From the NCBI RefSeq assembly GCF_001424835.1, contig NZ_LMCQ01000009.1, positions 16,987 through 80,986 of the forward strand: 64,000 bases of DNA, written 5' to 3'. Every line of letters begins with the position of its first letter. Positions within the stretch are counted from its first letter, which is position 1. Both the position numbers and the translations under genes were made by a program. The stretch comes from Variovorax sp. Root318D1 (lineage in GTDB: Bacteria > Pseudomonadota > Gammaproteobacteria > Burkholderiales > Burkholderiaceae_C). Below the pieces are notes generated by a model. It saw only the letters and a program-made list of their open reading frames with translations, did not search any database and had not been told where the DNA came from. Positions 57,045-64,000 of this stretch are shown here, one piece after another.

Positions 57045-57956
57045 TCAGAAACGGCATTCGGGTTCTGCAAGCCCCTTGATGCCCGGGCGCAGCGCAAAAA
57101 CGCCGCCCGCCAGCGGTTGATCGGACAGGTCGCCACCGGGGCGGATCGATGTCACGTAGAGCGTGTCGAGCTCTGGGCCGCCAAAGGCGCACATCGCGGG
57201 CTTCTTCACCGGCACGGCAAGGGAGCGGTCGAGGCGTCCCTCGGGAGTGAAGCGGTGAACGAGCCCGGCGTCATTGCCGCAGATCCAGTAGCAACCGTCG
57301 GCGTCGACGGCGGCGCCGTCGGGGCGACCCGGCAGCGGCTTCATGTCGACGAATACGCGGCGGCTATGCGGCGTGCCGGTATCGGTGTCGTAGTCGAAAG
57401 CCCAGATGGTTTGAACCAGCGGATGCGAATCCGAGAGGTACATGGTCTTGCCGTCGGGGCTGAAGGCGAGGCCGTTCGGAACGATCAGGTGCTCGAACTG
57501 GGCGCGCAGCGCGACCTCCGCATTCACGTCGCCCTGGTAGCGGTACACGCGGCCGACCTCGTGGGCTGCCGCCATGTCCATCTGCATGGTGCCGGCCCAG
57601 AAGCGGCCCTGGCGGTCGCAGCGGCCATCGTTGAAGCGCATGCCGCGTTCGGGATGGACGGCGCTGGCTACGGGGCTCGCGGCGAGCGTGCCGTCGGCGC
57701 GCGTGGCAATGGCGAACAGCCCGCTTTCCATGCCGGCAATCCACTCGCCTGGATGGCCGGCACGCGGTGCGATGCAGGCCAGCATCTCGTCACCAGTCCA
57801 GCAGACGTGCGCTTCGGTCGCGGCGTGCCAGCGGTGCAGTTGTTTCGCCGGAATGTCTACCCAGTAGAGGGCCTGCTCATCGGCGCGCCAGACCGGGCTT
57901 TCGCCGGTGGCGCATCGCGCATCGAGAACGAGTTCGGCCTGCATGCTGGACGTCAT
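57045..57956 (-). CDS. SMP-30/gluconolactonase-family lactonase
   Basis: 303-residue six-bladed propeller lactonase. It has ATGESPVWRADEQALYWVDIPAKQLHRW with the metal-binding Glu, RFNDGRCDRQGRFWAGTM, VPNGLAFSPDGKTMYLSDS and PGRPDGAAVDADGCYW with metal Asn/Asp positions. It would open the aldarolactone formed by uronate dehydrogenase. The start overlaps the udh stop (ATGA), strong support for a joint role. Confidence 0.92.
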   Translation of the reverse strand: MTSSMQAELVLDARCATGESPVWRADEQALYWVDIPAKQLHRWHAATEAHVCWTGDEMLACIAPRAGHPGEWIAGMESGLFAIATRADGTLAASPVASAVHPERGMRFNDGRCDRQGRFWAGTMQMDMAAAHEVGRVYRYQGDVNAEVALRAQFEHLIVPNGLAFSPDGKTMYLSDSHPLVQTIWAFDYDTDTGTPHSRRVFVDMKPLPGRPDGAAVDADGCYWICGNDAGLVHRFTPEGRLDRSLAVPVKKPAMCAFGGPELDTLYVTSIRPGGDLSDQPLAGGVFALRPGIKGLAEPECRF

Positions 57957-58783
57957 TGGTCGCCGAACGGGCCCTGCGCCGTGAACGCGCCGCCCTGGTA
58001 GATGGCATTGGGGTCGGTCGGCGCCACGGGAGGCTGGGCCTCCACCTTGTCGCGGAACACCTCGGAGGTGTCTTGCGGCACGAAGCCCAGGGGCGCCGCC
58101 GCGCTGTTGTCCCACCAGACATCGCGGTTGGCGGACATGCCGTAGACGATCGTGTGCTTCACGCCGGGCGTGAAAATCGACTTCTCTATCAGCGAGGTGA
58201 GGTCGCGGTAGCTGAGCCAGGTGCTCATCATCCGGCGGTTGAGCGGCTCCGGGAACGACGAGCCGATGCGGATGCTCACGGTCTCGATGCCGTAGCGGTC
58301 GAAGTAGAACTGCGCGACGTCTTCGCCGAACGATTTCGACAGACCGTAGTAGCCGTCCGGCCGGCGCTGCGCGCTGGCGTCGAGCCGTTCGCTCTGTTTG
58401 TGAAAACCGATCACGTGATTCGAGCTCGCGAACACCACGCGCTTCACGCCGTGCCGGCGGGCGGCTTCGTAGACGTTGAACACGCCCTTGATGTTGGCCT
58501 CCAGGATCTCCTCGAACGGCCGCTCGACCGAGACGCCGCCAAGGTGCACGATGGCGTCGCAGCCCTCGATCAGCGCATGGACCGCCGCCTTGTCCGAGAG
58601 GTCGCAGGGCACCACCTCCTCGTGCGCACCCTCGGAAGGCGCGATCGCGGCAATGTCGGAAAGGCGCAGGATCTCGGCAAAGGGGCGCAGGCGTTCGCGC
58701 AGGACCTTGCCCAGGCCGCCGGCTGCACCGGTCAGCAGAATCCGGCGCAGCTTGTTGTTCGAGGCTTGTGGGGACGTCGACAT
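57953..58783 (-). CDS. udh: Uronate dehydrogenase
   Basis: 276-residue NAD-dependent SDR-type enzyme oxidising glucuronate or galacturonate to the aldarolactone. Cofactor motif ILLTGAAGGLGKVLRERL, then DLSDKAAVHALIEGCDAIVHLGGVSVERPFEEILEANIKGVFNVYEAARRHGVKRVVFASSNHVIGFH, and YYGLSKSFGEDVAQFYFDRYG (YxxxK). All match Udh of Agrobacterium/Pseudomonas. First gene of the minus-strand uronate operon. Confidence 0.9.
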   Translation of the reverse strand: MSTSPQASNNKLRRILLTGAAGGLGKVLRERLRPFAEILRLSDIAAIAPSEGAHEEVVPCDLSDKAAVHALIEGCDAIVHLGGVSVERPFEEILEANIKGVFNVYEAARRHGVKRVVFASSNHVIGFHKQSERLDASAQRRPDGYYGLSKSFGEDVAQFYFDRYGIETVSIRIGSSFPEPLNRRMMSTWLSYRDLTSLIEKSIFTPGVKHTIVYGMSANRDVWWDNSAAAPLGFVPQDTSEVFRDKVEAQPPVAPTDPNAIYQGGAFTAQGPFGDQ

Positions 58784-58925
58784 GTTGGCTTGTGAAAAAG
58801 GTTGATTTCCAGGGGGCGATGGCGCAATCACCGACTAGGCGGGCCGGACAATCCGGCGGTTGGGTCAGTTCAGAAACCAAATCAATGAACGGAACGGCGC
58901 CAAGACGCTCAGTGATGAGTTATCT

Positions 58926-58938
58926 GTTGTCGTACAAC
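58926..58938. promoter_or_regulatory. GntR operator, copy 1
   Basis: Perfect palindrome GTTGT-CGT-ACAAC, 19-31 bases before the gntR start codon and in the divergent region towards udh. It shares the ten-base core AGTTGTACGA with the site at 59817-59826 before the next Bug gene. Likely bound by the FadR-type regulator. Confidence 0.6.
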
Positions 58939-58956
58939 TAATAGGAGATTATTATC

Positions 58957-59778
58957 GTGACCATGGTCCAAACGGCTACGGGTAATCCCTCAATTTCAGA
59001 TGCAGCGGCTGACGCCGTTGCCGGCGCCTCCTTCGTCGGGCGCCCGCGCCCGCGCGGGCTGGCCCATGGGCTGGTGGAGGATCTGGGCGAGAAGATTCGC
59101 AGCCAGTCCCTGCGCCCGGGCGACAAGCTGCCCACTGAGTCGGCCATCATGAAGACCTTTGGCGTGAGCCGAACGGTGGTGCGCGAGGCGCTGTCGAAGC
59201 TGCAGGCCGCAGGACTGGTGGAAACGCACCATGGCGTCGGCACCTTCGTGCTGCAGCCGCGCGCAGCAGGCATGTTCCGGCTCGACTCCGCCGACATCGC
59301 CACCTCGGTAGATGTGCTGGCGGTGCTCGAGCTCCGCATCAGCCTGGAGACGGAATCCGCGGGCCTCGCGGCCACGCGCCGCACCGAAGAGCACCTGCTT
59401 GCCATGCGACAGGCGCTCGACGATTTCGAGCGCAACGTGGCAGTGGCGGGGGACACGGTGGCGCCCGATTTCCGCTTTCACCTGCAGATCGCGCAAGCCA
59501 CGGGCAACCCGTATTTCGCGGACATCATGAGCCACCTGGGCACCACGATCATTCCGCGCACGCGCATCACTGCCATTCGCAACTACGATCGGCGCGGCGA
59601 GTACCTGAGCCGCGTGAACCGCGAGCACGAAGAGATCTATGCAGCCATTGCGCGCCGCGATCCAGAGTCGGCCCGCGCGGCCATGCGCATCCACCTGACC
59701 AACAGCCGCGAGCGGCTGCGCGTGGCGCAGGAAGCGGCGCAGCAGGCTGCGGCCACCACGCCGCCAGCCACTTCCTGA
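58957..59778 (+). CDS. GntR-family (FadR subgroup) regulator of uronate genes
   Basis: 273-residue regulator. Winged helix with GEKIRSQSLRPGDKLPTESAIMKTFGVSRTVVREALSKLQAAGLVETHHGVGTFV, then an FCD effector domain (LELRISLETESAGLAATRRTEEHL, DFRFHLQIAQATGNPYFADIMSHLG, REHEEIYAAIARRDPESARAAMRIHL) with the metal-binding Asp/His pattern. The start is GTG, nine bases after AGGAG. Sits between the two halves of the uronate region and probably represses both. Confidence 0.9.
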   Translation: MTMVQTATGNPSISDAAADAVAGASFVGRPRPRGLAHGLVEDLGEKIRSQSLRPGDKLPTESAIMKTFGVSRTVVREALSKLQAAGLVETHHGVGTFVLQPRAAGMFRLDSADIATSVDVLAVLELRISLETESAGLAATRRTEEHLLAMRQALDDFERNVAVAGDTVAPDFRFHLQIAQATGNPYFADIMSHLGTTIIPRTRITAIRNYDRRGEYLSRVNREHEEIYAAIARRDPESARAAMRIHLTNSRERLRVAQEAAQQAAATTPPATS

Positions 59779-59816
59779 GCAAAAATTCGAGCAAACGCTG
59801 GACAAGCGTCATTCGT

Positions 59817-59830
59817 AGTTGTACGATGAC
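59817..59830 (+). promoter_or_regulatory. GntR operator, copy 2
   Basis: AGTTGTACGATGAC, one half identical to copy 1 and the other half degenerate (3 of 5), 29-42 bases before the Bug start codon. Its place suggests joint control of the glucarate operon and the regulator itself. Confidence 0.5.
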
Positions 59831-59858
59831 TGACAACACAACCCAGCAGGAGACCTGA

Positions 59859-60833
59859 ATGAGCTTGAAAAGACGTGACCTGATGCTTGGCGCCCTGGGC
59901 GGCGGCGTCCTCGCAGCCGGTGGTGTGCATGCGGCCGACGCGTGGCCCACCAAACCGTTGCGAATTGTGGTGCCGTACCCGCCGGGCGGTTCGTCCGACA
60001 TCATTGCCCGCTCCATCAGCCAGCCGCTGTCGGAAGCGCTCGGCCAGCCGGTCATCGTCGAGAACAAGCCCGGCGCCAACGGCAATCTCGGTGCCGATTT
60101 CGTCGCCAAGTCCAAGCCCGATGGCTACACGCTGCTGCTGTGCGACGTCGGTGCGCTGGCCATCAGTCCCTCGGTCTACACGCGGCTGCCTTTCGATCCT
60201 TCCAAGGACCTGCGCGGCGTGACCATGCTGGCCTATTCGCCGCACTTGCTCGTGGTGCACCCGTCGGTCCAGGCCAACAGCCTCAAGGAATTGATCGCGC
60301 TGTCGAAGAAGTCGGACATCAACTTCGCAGTGACCGCCACCGGCAGCGCGCCGCACCTTGCCGGCGTCGCGCTCGAGCGCGCCAGCGGTGCGCGCTGGCA
60401 ATACGTGCCCTACAAGGGCGGTGTTCAGGCGGTGCAGGACACGGTCGCCGGCCAGACCCAGATCCTCATGAACGGCATGCTGGCCACCTTGCCGCACGTG
60501 CAAAGCGGCAAGCTCAAGGTGCTCGGCGTTTCGAAGTCGACGCGCATGCCGCTGATCGGCGAGGTGCCGACCATCGCGGAGCAAGGCGTGGCCGGTTTCG
60601 AGTCGGGCACCTGGCAAGGCGTGCGGGTTGCCAAGGGCACGCCCGACGCCATCGTGCAGCGCCTCAACAAGGAACTGATCACCGTCATCCGCTCGGCCGA
60701 TATCCGTTCGCGCCTTGCAGGGCAGGGCGCAGAGGTCGTGACCATGGCGCCGGCCGAGGAAGAGCAATTCTTCGGCAAGGAACGCACGCGCTGGGCCAAG
60801 GTGGTTGCAGACGCCGGCATCAAGCTGGACTAG
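59859..60833 (+). CDS. Tripartite tricarboxylate transporter receptor (TctC/Bug), glucarate operon
   Basis: 324-residue Bug receptor. The N-terminus MSLKRRDLMLGALGGGVLAAGGVHA has an RRD motif that may use the Tat pathway rather than Sec. WPTKPLRIVVPYPPGGSSDIIARSISQPLSEALGQPV and [21 protein letters not shown] are typical. Followed by kdgD and gudD; the ligand is probably an aldarate or uronate. CAGGAG lies before ATG. Confidence 0.93.
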   Translation: MSLKRRDLMLGALGGGVLAAGGVHAADAWPTKPLRIVVPYPPGGSSDIIARSISQPLSEALGQPVIVENKPGANGNLGADFVAKSKPDGYTLLLCDVGALAISPSVYTRLPFDPSKDLRGVTMLAYSPHLLVVHPSVQANSLKELIALSKKSDINFAVTATGSAPHLAGVALERASGARWQYVPYKGGVQAVQDTVAGQTQILMNGMLATLPHVQSGKLKVLGVSKSTRMPLIGEVPTIAEQGVAGFESGTWQGVRVAKGTPDAIVQRLNKELITVIRSADIRSRLAGQGAEVVTMAPAEEEQFFGKERTRWAKVVADAGIKLD

Positions 60834-60933
60834 GCTTCGCCCAGTCTGCGCGCACTTCGGTCGCGCGCGCCTTCCCCGGTAGCCCACGAATCAATTCATT
60901 TCTTTCTTCAACTCACTTGTCATTGGTGTCTCG

Positions 60934-61845
60934 ATGAACCCTCAAGAACTTAAATCCATCATGGGCTCCGGCCTGCTCTCGTTCCCGTTGACCGACTTCG
61001 ACGCGAACGGAGACTTCAACAAGAGCAGCTACGAGAAGCGTCTCGAGTGGCTTGCTCCCTACGGCGCAAGCGCGCTGTTCGCGGCCGGCGGCACGGGTGA
61101 GTTCTTCTCGCTGACGGGCGACGAGTACCCCGGCATCATCAAGACCGCGGTCGACACCTGCCGCGGCGTGGTGCCGATCATTGCCGGCGCCGGCGGACCG
61201 ACGCGCTTTGCCATCCAGTGCGCGCAAGCGGCCGAGAAGGCCGGCGCGCACGGCATCCTGCTGCTGCCGCACTACCTGACCGAAGCCGGCCAGGAAGGCC
61301 TGGCCGCGCACGTCGAAGCGGTGTGCAAGAGCGTGAAGTTTGGCGTCATCGTCTACAACCGCGCCTCCAGCCGCCTCAAGCCCGACACGCTCGCCGGCTT
61401 GGCCGAGCGCAACCCCAACCTCGTCGGTTTCAAGGACGGCATCGGCGACATCGAAGCCATGGTCGCCATCTACCAGAAGATGGGCGATCGCTTTGCCTAC
61501 CTGGGCGGTTTGCCCACGGCCGAGGTGTATGCCGCGGCCTACAAGGCCATGGGCACGCCGGTGTATTCGTCGGCCGTCTTCAACTTCATTCCGAAGACCG
61601 CGGTGCAGTTCTACGAAGCCGTGCGCGACGACGACATGGCCACCCAGCATCGCCTGCTGAAGAACTTCTTCATGCCTTACCTCGAACTGCGCAACCTCAC
61701 GCCTGGCTATGCGGTGAGCATCGTCAAGGCCGGCGCCAAGATCGTCGGCCACGACGCCGGCCCAGTACGCGCGCCACTCACCGACCTGAAGCCCGCAGAG
61801 ATGGAAAAGCTTAAGGCGCTGATCGACGCGCTCGGCCCGCAGTAA
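60934..61845 (+). CDS. kdgD: 5-dehydro-4-deoxyglucarate dehydratase
   Basis: 303-residue class I aldolase-fold enzyme of the DapA family; it dehydrates and decarboxylates 5-keto-4-deoxyglucarate to 2,5-dioxopentanoate. [19 protein letters not shown], the Tyr in [11 protein letters not shown] and the Schiff-base lysine in [10 protein letters not shown] are present, and [12 protein letters not shown] is typical of KdgD. Centre of the plus-strand glucarate operon. Confidence 0.95.
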   Translation: MNPQELKSIMGSGLLSFPLTDFDANGDFNKSSYEKRLEWLAPYGASALFAAGGTGEFFSLTGDEYPGIIKTAVDTCRGVVPIIAGAGGPTRFAIQCAQAAEKAGAHGILLLPHYLTEAGQEGLAAHVEAVCKSVKFGVIVYNRASSRLKPDTLAGLAERNPNLVGFKDGIGDIEAMVAIYQKMGDRFAYLGGLPTAEVYAAAYKAMGTPVYSSAVFNFIPKTAVQFYEAVRDDDMATQHRLLKNFFMPYLELRNLTPGYAVSIVKAGAKIVGHDAGPVRAPLTDLKPAEMEKLKALIDALGPQ

Positions 61846-61886
61846 GCGGAACGATCCACAAACAACAACAACGGAGACAACACCAC

Positions 61887-62339
61887 ATGCTCATGAAAAA
61901 GCTTCTTCTCATCGCGGCTTCGGTCGCTTTGTTCACGGGCTGCGCCATGGTGCCGGTCGGCGGTGGCGGTGCCTCGGCCGAACCGGCGGTGGCCGCGGCG
62001 GCCGAGCGGCTGCGCATCGCGATGATCGACCCGACGCCCGGCGCGCTCGGCGCGCTGGTGGCCGAGGACCTGAGCTACGGTCATTCGGGCGGCAGGGTCG
62101 ACACCAAGGCCAGCTTCATCGGTGACCTGGTCGCCGGCAAGTCGGACTTCGTGGCCATCACGATCACCGACCAGACCGTCAAGGTGGTCGACAGCCAGAC
62201 GGCCATCGTGCGCCACACGCTCGCGGCCGACACGCTCGATTCGGGCAAGCCCGGCAAGGTGGCGCTGAAGATCCTCGGCATCTGGCAGAAGCAGGGCGGC
62301 GACTGGAAGCTGCTGGCCCGCCAGGCCGTGAGAATCTAA
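61887..62339 (+). CDS. Lipoprotein with NTF2-like (DUF4440) fold
   Basis: 150-residue predicted lipoprotein: lipobox LFTGC near residue 19 after a short hydrophobic signal ([19 protein letters not shown]). The rest looks NTF2/DUF4440-like ([45 protein letters not shown]...[19 protein letters not shown]). Placed between kdgD and gudD in the same direction. Its role in the pathway is unknown. Confidence 0.8.
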   Translation: MLMKKLLLIAASVALFTGCAMVPVGGGGASAEPAVAAAAERLRIAMIDPTPGALGALVAEDLSYGHSGGRVDTKASFIGDLVAGKSDFVAITITDQTVKVVDSQTAIVRHTLAADTLDSGKPGKVALKILGIWQKQGGDWKLLARQAVRI

Positions 62340-62367
62340 GCACTGCATTTCCCCAGAGTTCGCGCAA

Positions 62368-63726
62368 ATGACAACTTCATCCGCCTCTACTTCTTCCATC
62401 TCCGGCGCGCCCGTGGTCACCGGCATGCGCGTTGTGCCTGTCGCAGGCCACGACAGCATGCTGATGAACCTGAGCGGCGCGCACGGCCCGTTCTTCACGC
62501 GCAACCTGCTGATCCTGACCGACAGCGCGGGCCACACCGGCGTCGGCGAAGTGCCGGGCGGCGAGAAGATCCGTCAGACCCTCGAGGATGCACGCGACCT
62601 CATCGTGGGCCAGCCCCTCGGCAAGCACAACGCGGTGCTCAACAGCATGCGCAATGCGTTCGCCAACCGCGACAGCGGCGGCCGCGGGCAGCAGACCTTC
62701 GACCTGCGCGTGACCATCCATGCAGTCACCGCCGTCGAGGCGGCGCTGCTCGACCTGCTGGGCCAGCACCTCGAAGTGCCGGTGGCGGCATTGCTCGGCG
62801 AAGGCCAGCAGCGCGATGCCGTGCAGATGCTCGGCTACCTGTTCTACGTAGGCGATCGCACCAAGACCGACCTGCCGTACGAGACCGATCCCGGCGCCGA
62901 CAACGACTGGTTCCGCCTTCGCCATGAAGAAGCGATGACACCCGAAGCCATCGTGCGCCTGGCCGAGGCCACGCATGCGCGCTACGGTTTTACCGATTTC
63001 AAGCTCAAGGGCGGCGTGTTGCGCGGCGAGGAAGAAGTCGAGGCCATCCGTGCGCTGCACGAGCGCTTTCCGAACGCGCGCGTCACGCTCGATCCGAACG
63101 GCGGCTGGCTGCTGCAGGACGCGATTCGCCTCTGCCGCGACCTGCACGGCGTCATGGCGTATGCCGAAGACCCCTGCGGCGCCGAAGGCGTGTTCTCGGG
63201 CCGCGAAGTGATGGCCGAGTTCCGCCGTGCGACCGGCCTGCCCACCGCCACCAACATGGTCGCCACCGATTGGCGCGAGATGGTGCACAGCCTGTCGCTG
63301 CAGTCGGTCGACATTCCGCTGGCCGACCCGCATTTCTGGACCATGCAGGGCTCGGTGCGCGTGGCGCAGCTGTGCCAGGCTTGGGGCCTGACCTGGGGCT
63401 CGCATTCCAACAACCACTTCGATGTGTCGCTTGCCATGTTCACGCACGTGGCGGCAGCGGCGCCGGGCAAGGTCACGGCCATCGACACGCATTGGATCTG
63501 GCAGGACGGCCAGCGCCTGACGAAGGCACCGCTGCAGATCGAAGGCGGCTTCGTGAAGGTGCCGACGCGCGGCGGGTTGGGTGTGGAGCTCGACATGGAC
63601 GAGGTCGAGAAGGCGCACCAGCTGTACCTGAAGCACGGCCTCGGTGCACGCAACGACGCGCAGGCAATGCAATACCTGATCCCGGGGTGGACTTTCGACA
63701 ACAAGAAACCCTGCATGGTTCGTTGA
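62368..63726 (+). CDS. gudD: Glucarate dehydratase
   Basis: 452-residue enolase-superfamily enzyme converting D-glucarate to 5-dehydro-4-deoxyglucarate. [19 protein letters not shown], the lysine pair in [20 protein letters not shown], metal ligands in [13 protein letters not shown] and [33 protein letters not shown], and the catalytic His in [22 protein letters not shown] are all seen. Feeds KdgD two genes upstream. A terminator follows. Confidence 0.96.
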   Translation: MTTSSASTSSISGAPVVTGMRVVPVAGHDSMLMNLSGAHGPFFTRNLLILTDSAGHTGVGEVPGGEKIRQTLEDARDLIVGQPLGKHNAVLNSMRNAFANRDSGGRGQQTFDLRVTIHAVTAVEAALLDLLGQHLEVPVAALLGEGQQRDAVQMLGYLFYVGDRTKTDLPYETDPGADNDWFRLRHEEAMTPEAIVRLAEATHARYGFTDFKLKGGVLRGEEEVEAIRALHERFPNARVTLDPNGGWLLQDAIRLCRDLHGVMAYAEDPCGAEGVFSGREVMAEFRRATGLPTATNMVATDWREMVHSLSLQSVDIPLADPHFWTMQGSVRVAQLCQAWGLTWGSHSNNHFDVSLAMFTHVAAAAPGKVTAIDTHWIWQDGQRLTKAPLQIEGGFVKVPTRGGLGVELDMDEVEKAHQLYLKHGLGARNDAQAMQYLIPGWTFDNKKPCMVR

Positions 63727-63755
63727 AGGTTTAGTCTCCGTTTTCGATTTTCCGC

Positions 63756-63790
63756 AGCCGGACACGCAGTGCTCCGGCTTCTTTCTTTCC
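63756..63790 (+). terminator. Rho-independent terminator after gudD
   Basis: AGCCGGA (63756-63762) pairs with TCCGGCT (63773-63779), followed by TCTTTCTTTCC. It separates gudD from the aldehyde dehydrogenase gene, which then needs its own promoter or read-through. Confidence 0.6.
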
Positions 63791-63810
63791 ATCGAGCAGC
63801 AAGGAAATCT

Positions 63811-64000
63811 CAATGCAAAACTTCGACAACCTGATCAACGGCGAATGGCGCGCCGGCGCCAGCTACAGCCCCAACCTGAACCCCAGCAACCTCACCGACG
63901 TGCTGGGCCAGTACGCCCAGGGCAGCGCCGCCGATGTCGAGGCCGCCGTGGCCGCCGCCACCGCCGCCTTCCCCGCCTGGGCCACCGGCAGCATCCAGGC
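63811..64000 (+). CDS. Aldehyde dehydrogenase, N-terminal part (window end)
   Basis: First ~63 residues of an aldehyde dehydrogenase: MQNFDNLINGEWRAGASYSPNLNPSNLTDVLGQYAQGSAADVEAAVAAATAAFPAW. AAGGAA precedes ATG 63811. By context it should oxidise 2,5-dioxopentanoate (2-oxoglutarate semialdehyde) to 2-oxoglutarate, the last step after KdgD. The catalytic part lies beyond the window. Confidence 0.85.

Overview
The window is GC-rich DNA (roughly two thirds G+C) with tightly packed genes, many ATGA stop/start overlaps, and five stand-alone TctC/Bug-type periplasmic binding proteins. Together with the grpE-dnaK-dnaJ order, a PHA depolymerase, DNA ligase D and GCTA...TAGC-type intergenic repeats, this points to a metabolically versatile betaproteobacterium of the family Comamonadaceae, most likely Variovorax. 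That assignment is inferred from gene content only. I see no phage, transposase, integron, CRISPR, rRNA or tRNA; this looks like ordinary chromosome with a large catabolic share.

Layout. 1-2256: 3' three quarters of ligD, cut by the window edge. 2264-9892: housekeeping and membrane genes (folA, thyA, a GlcD-like flavoprotein, DUF2069, YihY, DUF962, thioredoxin-like, NAD-binding protein). 8942-12440: a LysR regulator divergent from an M20 peptidase and a Bug receptor. 12453-15502: hydrolase, metY, CBS-domain protein, with a large inverted-repeat element between hydrolase and metY. 15528-18649: an adenosine deaminase-like amidohydrolase coupled to a Bug receptor, divergent from a LysR gene. 18674-20644: phaZ and a GST-like protein. 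20672-23781: a five-gene run led by a GbsR/MarR regulator (DCC protein, methyltransferase, DUF4166, DOPA-dioxygenase-like), with two near-identical operator palindromes. 23899-24993: a radical SAM gene behind a perfect LexA-type box. 25141-28206: gntK, gnd and an AraC regulator. 29075-36246: a long minus-strand run that begins with a split Rieske oxygenase and continues through a GST, glutathione-dependent formaldehyde dehydrogenase and S-formylglutathione hydrolase. 36322-41608: aroQ, then prkA-yeaH-spoVR. 42339-47291: dnaJ, dnaK, grpE, an FKBP and a HxlR-like regulator. 47469-51603: psd, two Bug receptors and a lactonase. 51672-64000: a hexuronate/aldarate catabolic region.

How the genes work together. 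The last 12 kb form a nearly complete oxidative hexuronate route: TRAP transporter (dctPQM), uronate dehydrogenase, SMP-30 lactonase, galactarate-type and glucarate dehydratases, 5-dehydro-4-deoxyglucarate dehydratase and an aldehyde dehydrogenase giving 2-oxoglutarate. A FadR-type GntR protein sits in the middle and has a matching operator before itself and before the glucarate operon.

The most unusual item is at 34685-36246. A Rieske-type oxygenase that keeps its mononuclear iron ligands but lacks the [2Fe-2S]-binding loops lies next to a separate protein that carries a complete Rieske motif. Formaldehyde-handling genes downstream suggest a demethylase-type reaction.
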